From DASUPK01 sp963800285 (GTDB lineage Bacteria > Actinomycetota > Thermoleophilia > Solirubrobacterales > 70-9): a DNA stretch of 64,000 bases. Shown in pieces: positions 24,415 to 34,043 of the stretch. The DNA lies in contig CAWDAL010000014.1 in NCBI GenBank assembly GCA_963800285.1, forward strand, positions 1 through 64,000, read 5' to 3'. The notes beneath the pieces are model-generated. The model searched no databases. It saw only the letters and a program-made list of their open reading frames with translations, and had not been told where the DNA came from. Every line of letters begins with the position of its first letter. Position 1 is the first letter of the stretch. The position numbers and the translations under genes were made by a program.

Positions 24415-26112
24415 TCAGGGTGTCGGATCGCCGACCGCCGCCGAGAATATGTCCGTGTTGCCGAACGTCGGGTCGCAGTCGGTCCCCGGAGCCGGCGGCG
24501 CTCCCGCCGTCCCGTCGACCGTCGCCTGCCGGAACGCGTCGATGGCCGGGCAATCCGCCGCGCTGCGGGCGTCGTTGAACACTGAAACCGCTCCCGCGTT
24601 GGTCGCCGCGACGGTGTTGTAGTCGCCGATGAACCCGTCGATCAGCGCGTTCGAGCTCGACGCGCGGGAATCGCCGACCTGGCCTCTATCGAGTGTCGCG
24701 AGGCCGTCGACGGTGGTTCCGGAGACGTCAGCGTGTCGCGTCACGCCCACGAACTGCCGCGTGCTGGTCGTGTCGTTCCGGAACGGGTCGCTGAACCCGT
24801 CATAGACGACGTACAGGTCGCTCCCATTCGGCGAGAGGCCGATGAACGCGAAGTCCGGCCGGTCGCCGCTCTCCTCGACCGGAACCGGATTCGTCCAGCT
24901 CGCCCCGCCGTTTCCGGACAGCTGCACCAGGGCGTGCTCATGATTGAGGCCCGCGGATCCGTCGGACCAGCCGAGCGCCATCGTGTCCGTCGCGCCGGCG
25001 CCGGTCGGAGCACCGTTGGCGATGTCCAGGCTGGGGAACGAGCTCGTGCGGGCGCCCGCGATCCCGTCGAATGAGATCGAGCGCACGCCGTCGAAGGCGC
25101 CGACATCGGTCACGTTGGCGATCGTGCGCGGCTTCTCGAAGGAAGTGCCGCCATCGGTCGACCGCGCCATCCGGAAGATCGCCTGCTTCTTGTGGGAGTC
25201 CTCCCAGACCGCGTAAACCGTGCCCTTGCTGTCGGTCCGGATCGAGCAACCCTGGCGGCCGGTGTGCTGCGGGTTGTCGAAGGCCGCGCTCAGGGTGGTT
25301 GGACGTGACCACGTGTCGCCACCGTCGATCGAGTGGCTGACGGCGATCTGCTCCGGGCCGGTGTCCTGCTGGCTCTTGAAGAGCGTGTAGCAGACGTATG
25401 CGGTCCCTAACCGCGGGCTCGATGCGGCGTTGTCGACCGTGAGCGCCTCCTTGTCGGAGAACGTCGTCGCGCTCTGGCGGCGCGAGGTGACGATCGCCGG
25501 ATCGCTCCAGGCGCTCGCGTCGTTCGCCGCGGCGGCCGCCGGATCGTCGGTGTGGGAAACCGCGATCGCCTCGAAGCCCCTGAAGGACTGGTCGCTGCGC
25601 TCGGTGGCGAAGTTCGAGGTCAGGTTCGCGTAGTACAGCCGTGAGCCGTTCGCCCAGCTGAAGTGGCCGCTGGAGTCGGGCCGCGGGCCGAAGTAGGTGA
25701 CCGGGTCGCCGTCGGAGACGAGGCCGTTTTCGTAGTAGTTCGGCAGAGTGCCGATCGGTCCCACCCCGGGCGTACCGGTGCGATCGCTCCAGCCCGTGTA
25801 GGTGGGCTGGGTCCAGGTTGCGCCGCCGTCGAAGGAGAAGTAGATCCCGGAGTTGCCGACGCCCTGTACGAACGGGCAGTCTCCGCCGACGCACGGGCCT
25901 TCGTCGACCTCGTCGTTCGAGCCCGCGGCAAGGACACCCGTGCTGTTCGGGTTCGGATCCACCGCCACGGTCGGCTCGTTCTGCTTGTTCTGCGGGAACG
26001 GGCCCGGCGGGCTCCCGGTGTTGACGAGCGTCTCCGCAGCATGTGCGACCGCGGGAGCTGCACCGAGGGAGAAGACGACAAGGGCGACGGCGAACTTGCC
26101 TCGCTTCAACAT
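24415..26112 (-). CDS. Secreted Asp-box (sialidase/BNR-like) beta-propeller protein
   Basis: The protein has 565 residues. The signal peptide 'FAVALVVFSLGAAPAVAHAA' precedes a repeat-rich mature region with several Asp-box motifs (SxDxGxTW type): 'YFSFDGGATWTQP', 'SHSIDGGDTWSRP', 'RSTDGGTSFEKP' and 'GNGGASWTNP'. These mark six-bladed sialidase-like propellers. The catalytic Arg triad of true sialidases is not evident by eye, so glycan binding or another hydrolase role is possible. It is predicted to be extracellular. It is transcribed alone, with a strong hairpin at its 3' end. Confidence 0.82.
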   Translation of the reverse strand: MLKRGKFAVALVVFSLGAAPAVAHAAETLVNTGSPPGPFPQNKQNEPTVAVDPNPNSTGVLAAGSNDEVDEGPCVGGDCPFVQGVGNSGIYFSFDGGATWTQPTYTGWSDRTGTPGVGPIGTLPNYYENGLVSDGDPVTYFGPRPDSSGHFSWANGSRLYYANLTSNFATERSDQSFRGFEAIAVSHTDDPAAAAANDASAWSDPAIVTSRRQSATTFSDKEALTVDNAASSPRLGTAYVCYTLFKSQQDTGPEQIAVSHSIDGGDTWSRPTTLSAAFDNPQHTGRQGCSIRTDSKGTVYAVWEDSHKKQAIFRMARSTDGGTSFEKPRTIANVTDVGAFDGVRSISFDGIAGARTSSFPSLDIANGAPTGAGATDTMALGWSDGSAGLNHEHALVQLSGNGGASWTNPVPVEESGDRPDFAFIGLSPNGSDLYVVYDGFSDPFRNDTTSTRQFVGVTRHADVSGTTVDGLATLDRGQVGDSRASSSNALIDGFIGDYNTVAATNAGAVSVFNDARSAADCPAIDAFRQATVDGTAGAPPAPGTDCDPTFGNTDIFSAAVGDPTP

Positions 26113-26164
26113 CCGAACCTCCTGTCCCGATCACTTCTCGCCGCCGGGAACCCTGTCGCTGGAG

Positions 26165-27529
26165 TCAAGCCAGGGCGGGCGCCTCGGGCAGGCGCTCGAG
26201 CGCCTCGCTCAGCTCGTCGTCGGAGAGCTCCAGGTCCTCGAGCTCCCCGGCGAAATAGGCGTCGTAGGCGGACATGTCGAAATGCCCGTGACCGGAGAGG
26301 TTGAAGAGGATCACCCGCGCCTCCCCCGCCTGCCTCGCCGCCTCGGCCTCCTCGAAGACCGCCCGGATCGCGTGGGCGGGCTCCGGCCCCGGGATGATCC
26401 CCTCGCACCGCGCGAACCGAACCGCGGCCTCGAAGGCGGCGGTCTGCTTGATGGCGGTCGCCTCGACCAGCCCCTCCTTGACCAGCGCGCAGAGGCTGGG
26501 CGCGTCGCCGTGGTAGCGGAGACCTCCCGCGTGCACGGGCGGCGGGACGAAGTCGTGGCCGAGCGTGTACATCGGCATCAGCGGCGTCATGCCGACGGTG
26601 TCGCCGAAGTCGTAGGCGTATCGGCCGCGGGTCAGGGTCGGGCAGGCGGCGGGCTCGGCGCCGATGAAGCGGGTCTCGGTGCCCTCCCGCAGCCGCTGCC
26701 TGAGGAACGGGTAGGCGATGCCCGCGAAGTTGGAGCCGCCGCCGACGCAGCCGATCACGACGTCGGGCGCCTCACCGGCCATCTCCATCTGCTTGATGCA
26801 CTCCTCGCCGATCACGGTCTGGTGCAGGCAGACGTGGTTGAGCACCGAGCCGAGCGAGTAGTTCGTGTCCTCGGAGGAGGCGGCGACCTCGACGGCCTCG
26901 GAGATCGCGATCCCGAGGCTGCCCGAGGTGTGCGAGGCCTGTGAGCGGCCCGCCTCGGTAAGGTCCGACGGGCTGCGGTGCACCGTCCCGCCCCAGGTCT
27001 CGATCATCGCCTTGCGATATGGCTTCTGGTCGTAGGAGATCCCGACCATGAAGACCTCGCACTCGAGCCCGAAGAGCTGGCAGGCGAGTGACATCGCCGA
27101 GCCCCACTGCCCCGCCCCGGTCTCGGTCGAGATCTTCTTGATTCCGGCCTCGCGGTTGTAGAAGGCCTGGGCGACCGCCGTGTTCGGCTTGTGGGAGCCG
27201 GCGGGCGAGACCCCCTCGTACTTGTAGTAGATGTGCGCCGGGGTATCGAGCTCCTGCTCCAGGCGGCGGGCGCGCAGCAGCGGCGTGGGCCGCCAGAGCC
27301 GGTAGATGTCGCGGACCTCCTCCGGGATGGCGATGTCCGGCTCGGCCGACACCTCCTGCTCGATCAGGCCCATGGGGAAGATCGGCGACAGATCATCGGG
27401 GCCGGCGGGCTCGCCGGTGGCCGGGCTGAGCGGCGGAGGCGGCGGGTCCCCGGGGAGGTCCGCGAGCAGGTTCACCCAGCTGCTCGGGATCTCCTCCTCG
27501 GCCAACTGGAACTTGACAGGGTCGCCCAT
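26165..27529 (-). CDS. trpB: Tryptophan synthase beta chain, TrpB2 type
   Basis: The PLP enzyme has 454 residues, longer than TrpB1 (about 400) and typical of TrpB2. The opening 'ADLPGDPPPPPLSPATGEP' and 'FPMGLIEQEVS' are TrpB2 hallmarks. The PLP Lys is in 'GVSPAGSHKPNTAVAQAFYN', with 'STETGAGQWGSAMSLACQLF' and the phosphate loop 'CVGGGSNFAG'. It condenses indole (or another nucleophile) with serine. No trpA gene is adjacent, as usual for TrpB2, which may act as an indole-salvage enzyme. ATG start at MGDPVKFQ. It follows pckG by 32 bp on the same strand. Confidence 0.93.
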   Translation of the reverse strand: MGDPVKFQLAEEEIPSSWVNLLADLPGDPPPPPLSPATGEPAGPDDLSPIFPMGLIEQEVSAEPDIAIPEEVRDIYRLWRPTPLLRARRLEQELDTPAHIYYKYEGVSPAGSHKPNTAVAQAFYNREAGIKKISTETGAGQWGSAMSLACQLFGLECEVFMVGISYDQKPYRKAMIETWGGTVHRSPSDLTEAGRSQASHTSGSLGIAISEAVEVAASSEDTNYSLGSVLNHVCLHQTVIGEECIKQMEMAGEAPDVVIGCVGGGSNFAGIAYPFLRQRLREGTETRFIGAEPAACPTLTRGRYAYDFGDTVGMTPLMPMYTLGHDFVPPPVHAGGLRYHGDAPSLCALVKEGLVEATAIKQTAAFEAAVRFARCEGIIPGPEPAHAIRAVFEEAEAARQAGEARVILFNLSGHGHFDMSAYDAYFAGELEDLELSDDELSEALERLPEAPALA

Positions 27530-27561
27530 CGCGCCCGCGATTCTATGGGTCAGGCCGAGAG

Positions 27562-29370
27562 TTAGCCCAGGCGGTCTTCGAGCGCCTGGAGCTGAGCCCG
27601 CACCTCGTCCGGCAGGCGGGAGCCGAACTGCGCCAGGTGTGACGCGACCTGGTGCAGCTGCTGGCGCACCTCGTCCGGGTCGACCTTGAGCAGGGTCTCC
27701 ATGTCCTGGTCCGAGATGTCGAGGCCGTCGGTGTTGATGTCGCTCGTCGGCGGCACCAGCCCGATCGGGGTCTCGTCGGCCTCGCCCTCGCCCGCGGTGC
27801 GGCGGCAGATCCACTCCAGCACCCGGACGTTCTCGCCGAAGCCGGGCCAGATGAAGTTGCCGTCGTCGTCCTTGCGGAACCAGTTGACGACGAAGATCTT
27901 CGGCAGCTTCGCCTCGTCGCCCTTGGCGCCGATCTCCAGCCAGTGCTTGAAGTAGTCGGCCATGTTGTAGCCGCAGAACGGCAGCATCGCCATCGGGTCG
28001 AAGCGGAGCTGGCCGACGGCGCCGGAGGCGGCGGCGGTCGTCTCCACCGACATCGTCGACGCCAGGAACACGCCGTGCTCCCAGTCGAACGCCTGGTGGA
28101 CCAGCGGCACGACCGTCGCGCGGCGCCCGCCGAACAGGAAGGCGTCGATGGGCACCCCGGCCGGGTCGTCCCAGGCGGGATCGAAGGTCGGGCAATGAGT
28201 GACCGAGACGGTGAAGCGGGAGTTCGGGTGCGCGGCCGGCTCCTCCTTCTGGGGGGTCCAGTCGCGGCCCTTCCAGTCGATCAGGTGGTCGGGCGCGTCG
28301 CCCATCCCCTCCCACCAGATGTCGCCATCGTCGGTCTTGGCGACGTTGGTGAAGATGGCGTCCTGCTCGACGGTCTTCATCGCGTTCGGGTTGGTCTTGG
28401 CGCCGGTCCCGGGCGCGACGCCGAAGAAGCCGGCCTCGGGGTTGACGGCGTAGAGACGGCCGTCCTCGCCGAAGCGGATCCAGGCGATGTCGTCGCCGAT
28501 CGTCTCGACCTTCCAGCCGGGCAGGCTGGGCGGGAGCATCGCGAGGTTGGTCTTGCCCGACGCCGACGGGAACGCCGCGGCCAGGTGCTTCTCGGTGCCC
28601 TCGGGCGAGGTCAGCTTGATGATCAGCATGTGCTCGGCCATCCAGCCCTCGTCGCGGGCCATCACCGAGGCGATGCGAAGGGCCAGGCACTTCTTGCCGA
28701 GCAGCGCGTTGCCGCCGTAGCCCGAGCCGAAGGACCAGATCTCGCGAGACTCGGGGAAGTGGACGATGTACTTCGTCTCGTTGCATGGCCACGGGACGTC
28801 GTGCTCACCGTGAGTGAGCGGCATGCCGACCGAGTGGATACAGGGGACGAAGTCGCCATCGTCCCCGAGCGCCTCGAGGGCCTTGGCGCCCATGCGGGTC
28901 ATGATCCGCATCGAGGCGGCCACGTAGGCGGAATCGGTGACCTGGACGCCGATCTGCGCGACGGGTGACCCGATCGGGCCCATCGAGAAGGGCACCACGT
29001 ACATCGTGCGGCCCTGCATGGAGCCGCTGAAGAGGCCGGTGAGGACTTCCCGCATCTCCTCCGGGTGATGCCAGTTGTTGGTGGGGCCGGCGTCCTCCTC
29101 CCGCTCGGAGCAGATGAAGGTGCGGTCCTCGACCCTGGCCACGTCGTCGGGGTCGGAGCGGGCGATGTAGGAGTTGGGGCGCTTGGCGTCGGAGAGCTTC
29201 TCGAAGGTGCCGGCGTCGACCAGGGCCTGACAGAGGTCGTCGTACTCGGCCGCGGATCCGTCACACCAGTGGATCGACTCCGGCTGGGTCAGCTCGGCCA
29301 TCTCCTCGACCCAGGAGAGCAGCTTGGCGTGCTTGGTCGGTGCCTCTGTCGCGGCAGTTGTTTCACTCAC
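27562..29370 (-). CDS. pckG: Phosphoenolpyruvate carboxykinase (GTP)
   Basis: About 602 residues, normal for GTP-dependent PEPCK. It interconverts oxaloacetate + GTP with PEP + CO2 + GDP, the entry to gluconeogenesis. Motifs seen: 'TNNWHHPEEMREVLTGLF', 'MYVVPFSMGPIGSP', the kinase P-loop 'AAFPSASGKTNLAML', 'GDDIAWIRFGEDG' and 'NWFRKDDDGNFIWPGFG'. The P-loop carries Ser where most family members have the reactive Cys (PSACGKTN). A TTG at 29382 could also start the frame, but it abuts the AAGGAG site; the GTG at 29370 has better spacing. It diverges from ppsA. Confidence 0.95.
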   Translation of the reverse strand: MSETTAATEAPTKHAKLLSWVEEMAELTQPESIHWCDGSAAEYDDLCQALVDAGTFEKLSDAKRPNSYIARSDPDDVARVEDRTFICSEREEDAGPTNNWHHPEEMREVLTGLFSGSMQGRTMYVVPFSMGPIGSPVAQIGVQVTDSAYVAASMRIMTRMGAKALEALGDDGDFVPCIHSVGMPLTHGEHDVPWPCNETKYIVHFPESREIWSFGSGYGGNALLGKKCLALRIASVMARDEGWMAEHMLIIKLTSPEGTEKHLAAAFPSASGKTNLAMLPPSLPGWKVETIGDDIAWIRFGEDGRLYAVNPEAGFFGVAPGTGAKTNPNAMKTVEQDAIFTNVAKTDDGDIWWEGMGDAPDHLIDWKGRDWTPQKEEPAAHPNSRFTVSVTHCPTFDPAWDDPAGVPIDAFLFGGRRATVVPLVHQAFDWEHGVFLASTMSVETTAAASGAVGQLRFDPMAMLPFCGYNMADYFKHWLEIGAKGDEAKLPKIFVVNWFRKDDDGNFIWPGFGENVRVLEWICRRTAGEGEADETPIGLVPPTSDINTDGLDISDQDMETLLKVDPDEVRQQLHQVASHLAQFGSRLPDEVRAQLQALEDRLG

Positions 29371-29382
29371 TGATGCGTTCAA

Positions 29383-29671
29383 CTCCTTGGTTTCGATGGA
29401 TTCGCCCTCCCTGCGAGGCGCGAGATGTTTTCACATCGTTCGGCGCCCAGTCGCGGCTCGACGGGGAGGGATGCCCCGGGGATCGTAGGGATTCCCCGAT
29501 TTCGCGGATCCCACCGTAGGTGTCACCTCGCCGACATTCATCGGGGTCCAGCACCTGCCTGCCTACGTAGTTACCCCCACCCGCAAGACCGGTACGACAC
29601 GCGGATGGAACCTCCCCGCCTCAGGCATAGCCTGACCACAACAGACCATTCGCCATCTGGAAGGGGTTCCG
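29383..29671. promoter_or_regulatory. Divergent pckG-ppsA control region
   Basis: A 289-bp gap separates two divergent gluconeogenic genes and must hold both promoters. It contains a perfect 8-base palindrome CTACGTAG (29563-29570) and a GGGGATCG...GGGATTCCCC-like imperfect dyad near 29476-29500. No named regulator site can be assigned. Shared control by carbon source is plausible. Confidence 0.45.
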
Positions 29672-31975
29672 ATGACCGTTTCAACCGCGCTTCTCCGCCA
29701 TTTCGAAGACCTCGGCAAGCAGGACACCGACTACGCAGGCGGCAAGGGCGCCAATCTCGGCGAGATGACCGCCGCGGGCCTGCCCGTGCCCCCCGGCTTC
29801 GTCGTCGGCGCCTCCTCATATGCCCTCTTCTGCGACGTCGGCGGCCTGCGCGACCGCATCGAGGAGCAGCTCTCCTCGGTCGACGTTGACGACACCGCGG
29901 CGCTCGAGACCGCCACCCTCGAGGTCCGCAAGATGGTCGAGGCCGAGCCGGTCCCGGACGAGGTCGCGAGTGAGATCCGCGCCGCGTACCTGGAGCTCGC
30001 CGGCGATCGGGACAACCCGCCCGTCGCGGTTCGCTCCTCCGCCACGGCCGAGGACACCGAGGCCGCCTCCTTCGCCGGCATGAACGAGACCTTCCTGAAC
30101 GTCCGCGGCCCCGACGAGGTCGTCGACGCGGTCCGCCGCTGCTGGTCCTCGCTGTTCGGCGCCCGCACCGTCTTCTATCGCGCCAAGCAGGGGTTCGGCC
30201 AGGCCGACATGGACATCGCCGTCGTGGTCCAGATCCAGATCCTCTCCACCCGCGCGGGTGTGATGTTCACCATCGACCCGGCATCTGGCGACCGCGATCG
30301 CCTCGTGATCGAGGGCTCCCTCGGCCTTGGCGAGTCGGTCGTCTCAGGCCAGGTCTCCCCGGACCGATACGTGATCGACAAGGAGACGCTCCACATCATC
30401 AAGCGCGACGTGAAGCGCAAGGAGCTCGTCATCGAGCCCCTCCCCGACGGCGGCACGCGCACCCGTGAGCTCTCCGGCGAGGAGTCGACCCAGCCGGTGC
30501 TCTCCGACGACGAGGTCCGCCGCGTCGCCGAGCTCGGCATCCGCGACGAGGAGCACTACGGGACCCCGCAGGACACCGAGTGGGCCTTCGACGAGGAGGG
30601 CCTCGCCTGGATGCTTCAGAGCCGGCCGGTGACCTCCTCTGGCGGCGACACCTCCGTGGAGCTCGCCGAGCACGAGGGCGAGGCCCTCGTACGCGGCCTG
30701 GGTGCGGCGCCGGGCGTCGCCCACGGCGAGGTCAAGATCATCTCCGAGCTCAGCCGGGGCAACGACCTGAAGGAGGGCGACGTCCTCGTCACCCACATGA
30801 CGGCGCCCGACTGGGTTCCCCTGATGCGGCGCTCGGCCGCGATCATCACCGACTCCGGCGGCATGACCTGCCACGCCGCGATCGTCTCTCGCGAGCTTGG
30901 CATTCCCTGCGTCGTCGGCGCCGCCGACGCCACTTCGAAGCTGCGTGACGGAGAGCTCGTCACCGTGGACGCCACACACGGGACGGTGTACGAGGGCGAA
31001 ATCGCCGTCACCGGAGAGGAGAACGGGTCCGGTGACGGACCCGCCCCCGTAGGGGGTGGGGCACCCGTCACCGCGACCCAGCTCCTCGTCAACCTCTCCG
31101 AGCCCTCCCAGATCGAGCGGGCGGCGAGCCTGCCCGTCGAGGGCTGCGGCCTGCTGCGCGCCGAGCTGATGGTGATCGAGGCACTCGAGGGCCGTCACCC
31201 GCGCCTGCTGATCGAGCAGGGCAAGAGCGACGAGTTCGTCGACCGGATGGGCGAGGCCCTGACCAAGTTCGCCGAGGGGTTCGCCCCCCGGCCGATCACC
31301 TACCGGACGATCGACTTCCGCTCGAACGAGTTCAAGGGACTCGAGGGCGGCGATCGCTTCGAGCCGGAGGAGTCGAACCCGATGATCGGCTACCGCGGCG
31401 CGCTCCGCTACATGCGCGAGCCCGACCTGTTCGGACTCGAGCTGGCCGCGATCAAGCGCGTCTGGGACGCCGGGCACACGAACTTCCACGTGATGCTTCC
31501 GTTCGTCCGCACCCCGCGCGAGCTGAAGGCCTGCCGGGACCAGATGCGCGACGCCGGGCTGCTCGACATGCCCGAGTTCGAGCTCTGGGTGATGGCCGAG
31601 GTTCCCTCGGTCTACTTCCACCTGCCCCGCTACGCGGAGCTGGGCGTGAAGGGCATCTCGATCGGCTCGAACGACCTGACCCAGCTGATGCTTGGCGCGG
31701 ATCGCGACTCCGAGGCGGTCGCCGAGCTGTTCGACGAGCGCGACGCCGCCGTCGCCGACTACCTGCGCCTGCTCATCCCGCGGGCCAAGGAGCTCGGCCT
31801 GTCCACCTCGATCTGCGGCCAGGCGCCCTCCGTTCACCGCGAGTACGCGCAGCTGCTCGTGGAGGCCGGGATCGACGCAATCTCGGTCAACATCGACGCG
31901 GTCGACAAGGCCCGCCGGCTGATCGCCGCCGCCGAGCAGCGGGTGCTGCTCGACGCCGCCCGATCGGGGAGCTAG
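29672..31975 (+). CDS. ppsA: Phosphoenolpyruvate synthase (pyruvate, water dikinase)
   Basis: The protein has 767 residues. It makes PEP from pyruvate with ATP, giving AMP and phosphate. The ATP-grasp-like N-terminal domain has 'YAGGKGANLGEMTAAGLPVP' and 'PVAVRSSATAEDTEAASFAG'. The swivelling phosphohistidine domain has 'TDSGGMTCHAAIVSRELG' (catalytic His). The PEP/pyruvate barrel carries 'RAELMVIEALEGRHPR', 'GYRGALRYMREPDLFGLE' and 'SIGSNDLTQLMLGADRD'. The length and lack of PPDK-specific insertions favour PpsA. The ribosome-binding site is AAGGGG, 5 bp from the ATG. It is followed by the wax ester synthase gene 14 bp later. Confidence 0.93.
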   Translation: MTVSTALLRHFEDLGKQDTDYAGGKGANLGEMTAAGLPVPPGFVVGASSYALFCDVGGLRDRIEEQLSSVDVDDTAALETATLEVRKMVEAEPVPDEVASEIRAAYLELAGDRDNPPVAVRSSATAEDTEAASFAGMNETFLNVRGPDEVVDAVRRCWSSLFGARTVFYRAKQGFGQADMDIAVVVQIQILSTRAGVMFTIDPASGDRDRLVIEGSLGLGESVVSGQVSPDRYVIDKETLHIIKRDVKRKELVIEPLPDGGTRTRELSGEESTQPVLSDDEVRRVAELGIRDEEHYGTPQDTEWAFDEEGLAWMLQSRPVTSSGGDTSVELAEHEGEALVRGLGAAPGVAHGEVKIISELSRGNDLKEGDVLVTHMTAPDWVPLMRRSAAIITDSGGMTCHAAIVSRELGIPCVVGAADATSKLRDGELVTVDATHGTVYEGEIAVTGEENGSGDGPAPVGGGAPVTATQLLVNLSEPSQIERAASLPVEGCGLLRAELMVIEALEGRHPRLLIEQGKSDEFVDRMGEALTKFAEGFAPRPITYRTIDFRSNEFKGLEGGDRFEPEESNPMIGYRGALRYMREPDLFGLELAAIKRVWDAGHTNFHVMLPFVRTPRELKACRDQMRDAGLLDMPEFELWVMAEVPSVYFHLPRYAELGVKGISIGSNDLTQLMLGADRDSEAVAELFDERDAAVADYLRLLIPRAKELGLSTSICGQAPSVHREYAQLLVEAGIDAISVNIDAVDKARRLIAAAEQRVLLDAARSGS

Positions 31976-31989
31976 AGGAGCCGGGGGCC

Positions 31990-33462
31990 ATGCAGGACCA
32001 GCTCACCGCACTGGACGCGACGTTCCTCGAGCTCGAGGAGGCCGATCACAGCGCCCACATGCACATCGGCGCCGTGATGCTGATGGAACCGCAGCCGGGC
32101 GGCGGCGCCCCTCCGATCGACCTGATCCGCGAGGACGTGACCGATCGGCTTCCGGACCTGCCCCGCTACACCCAGCGGCTCTCCAGTCCCCACACCGGCG
32201 GCCTGCACTGGCCCAGGTGGGAGGAGGATCGGCGGTTCCGCGTCGAGCGGCACGTCCGGATCGCCGGGCTCCCCGCCCCGGGCGGGGTCGAGGAGCTCCT
32301 GGAGTGGGCGGGCGAGTACTACTCGCACCGCCTCGACCGGTCCAAGCCCCTCTGGGAGATCGTGATCGTGGAGCTCGCCGACGGGCGCTGGGCGCTCGTC
32401 ACGAAGACCCACCACTGCATGATCGACGGCGTCGGCTCCGTCGACATGGCGACCACGCTGCTCGACACCGAGCCCGAGCGCCGGGCCCCGCGGAACGGCG
32501 GATCGAACGGGCAGCGGCACGAGAGCCACCCCAACACGGTCGAGACGCCGAGGCGGGGCCTGCGGCACACGGCCTCCCTGCTCGCCAAGCCCTACCTGTT
32601 CGTCGGCAACGCGGCCCTGCGGACCGCCCAGGCCGGCCTGCATGCAGCGGAGTCCGCGGTCGGCATGGCGACGCACCCGAGCCGCGCGCGCGATGCCGCC
32701 CACCGCTCGCGCGCTCTCGCGGAGCTGATCGTCCGCGACGAGATCGTGGCGGCTCCGGACTGCAGCCTCAACCGCCCGATCGGCGCCGGGCGCCAGCTTG
32801 CCGTGCTCACCATGCAGCTCGACGAGCTCAAGGCGATCAAGAACTCTCTGGGCGGCACCCTCAACGACGTCGTCCTGGCGGCCGCCGCGGGCGGGTTCCG
32901 CCGGCTGCTGACCGAGCGCGGCGAGATGGTCACGGATCCCGGCCTGCGCGCCATGGTCCCGATGAACATCCGCACGGCGGCGGACCACCTCTCGATGGGG
33001 AACCGGATCTCGTCGCTGTTCGTACACCTGCCCGTCGGCGCCTCCGATCCCGAGGAGCGCTACCGCCTCCAGGTCGAGGAGGCGGAGACCCTGAAGTCCG
33101 GGACCCAGCACGAGGGCTCGAGCGTGCTGCTCAACATCGGCAACCACATGCCGCCGGTGCTGCACAGCTTCCTCGCACGCGCCCTGTTCGCGACCCGGCT
33201 CTTCAACGTCACGGTCACCAACGTCCCCGGGCCGCAGATCCCGCTCTACTACTTCGGCTCCAAGGTCACGGAGATCTGGCCGCTGGTGCCGATCGCGGCG
33301 GAGCACGCGGTCGGTCTCGCCGTCTTCAGCTACGACGGCAAGCTCTTCTTCTGCATCAACGCCGATCGCGACACGGTCCCCGACCTGGGCGTGCTCAACA
33401 CCGGGATCGCCGAGTCGCTGGCCGAGCTCGGCGAGCTCGCCAAGTCCAAGCAGGTGGCCTGA
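31990..33462 (+). CDS. Wax ester synthase/diacylglycerol acyltransferase (WS/DGAT)
   Basis: The protein has 490 residues. The acyltransferase active-site motif HHxxxDG is present as 'KTHHCMIDGVGSVD', preceded by 'LDATFLELEEADHSAHMHIG' and followed by the C-terminal 'NDVVLAAAAGGFRRLL' and 'NVTVTNVPGPQIPLYYFG', all typical of bacterial WS/DGAT. These enzymes join acyl-CoA to fatty alcohols or diacylglycerol at the membrane, making storage lipid. It shares an operon with ppsA and the ferredoxin oxidoreductase genes, its stop overlapping the next start by one base, which links storage to central reductant and carbon flow. Confidence 0.93.
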   Translation: MQDQLTALDATFLELEEADHSAHMHIGAVMLMEPQPGGGAPPIDLIREDVTDRLPDLPRYTQRLSSPHTGGLHWPRWEEDRRFRVERHVRIAGLPAPGGVEELLEWAGEYYSHRLDRSKPLWEIVIVELADGRWALVTKTHHCMIDGVGSVDMATTLLDTEPERRAPRNGGSNGQRHESHPNTVETPRRGLRHTASLLAKPYLFVGNAALRTAQAGLHAAESAVGMATHPSRARDAAHRSRALAELIVRDEIVAAPDCSLNRPIGAGRQLAVLTMQLDELKAIKNSLGGTLNDVVLAAAAGGFRRLLTERGEMVTDPGLRAMVPMNIRTAADHLSMGNRISSLFVHLPVGASDPEERYRLQVEEAETLKSGTQHEGSSVLLNIGNHMPPVLHSFLARALFATRLFNVTVTNVPGPQIPLYYFGSKVTEIWPLVPIAAEHAVGLAVFSYDGKLFFCINADRDTVPDLGVLNTGIAESLAELGELAKSKQVA

Positions 33463-34043
33463 TGTTCCAGGTGAGGATCCACGGACGAGGCGGCCAGGGC
33501 GTCGTCACCGCGGCCGAGATGCTCTCAATCGCGGGCTTCGAGGACGGCCAGCACGCCCAGGCCTTCCCGACCTTCGGCTCGGAGCGGATGGGCGCTCCCG
33601 TGACCGCCTTCTGCCGGATCGACGACCACGAGATCCGCGTGCGCGAACCGATCTCCGAGCCCGACGCTCTGATCATCCAGGACCCCACACTCCTCCACCA
33701 GGTCAAGGTCTTCAGCGGGCTGCAGGAGGACGGCTACGTCCTGATCAACACCTCCCGCGGCCTCGACGAGCTGGGGCTCGGCGAGTTCGCCGAGGGCTTC
33801 AAGCGCGGCCGGCTGATGACGCTGGCCGCCAGCGAGATCGCCAACCGCCAGCTGGGTAGGCCGCTAGCCAACACCGCGCTGCTCGGCGGCTTCGCGGCGA
33901 TGACCGGCGCCGTCACCCTGCAGTCCGTCGTCCGGGCCATCTCCCAGAAGTTCTCGGGCGAGGTCGGCGACCGCAACATGCTCGCCGCCGACGTCGCGTA
34001 CGAGTTCGTCCAGCACGAGATCCGGGAGCTCACCCGTGCGTAG
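33462..34043 (+). CDS. 2-oxoacid:ferredoxin oxidoreductase, gamma subunit
   Basis: The protein has 193 residues. The gamma (POR) domain signature is at the N-terminus: 'RIHGRGGQGVVTAAEMLSIA', then 'AFPTFGSERMGAPVTAFCRI'. This subunit helps bind CoA in pyruvate- or 2-oxoglutarate:ferredoxin oxidoreductases. It begins a four-gene set gamma-alpha-beta-flavoprotein; each start overlaps the previous stop by 1-8 bp. Pyruvate is the likelier substrate given the PEP synthase context, but the substrate cannot be fixed by eye. Confidence 0.92.
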   Translation: MFQVRIHGRGGQGVVTAAEMLSIAGFEDGQHAQAFPTFGSERMGAPVTAFCRIDDHEIRVREPISEPDALIIQDPTLLHQVKVFSGLQEDGYVLINTSRGLDELGLGEFAEGFKRGRLMTLAASEIANRQLGRPLANTALLGGFAAMTGAVTLQSVVRAISQKFSGEVGDRNMLAADVAYEFVQHEIRELTRA

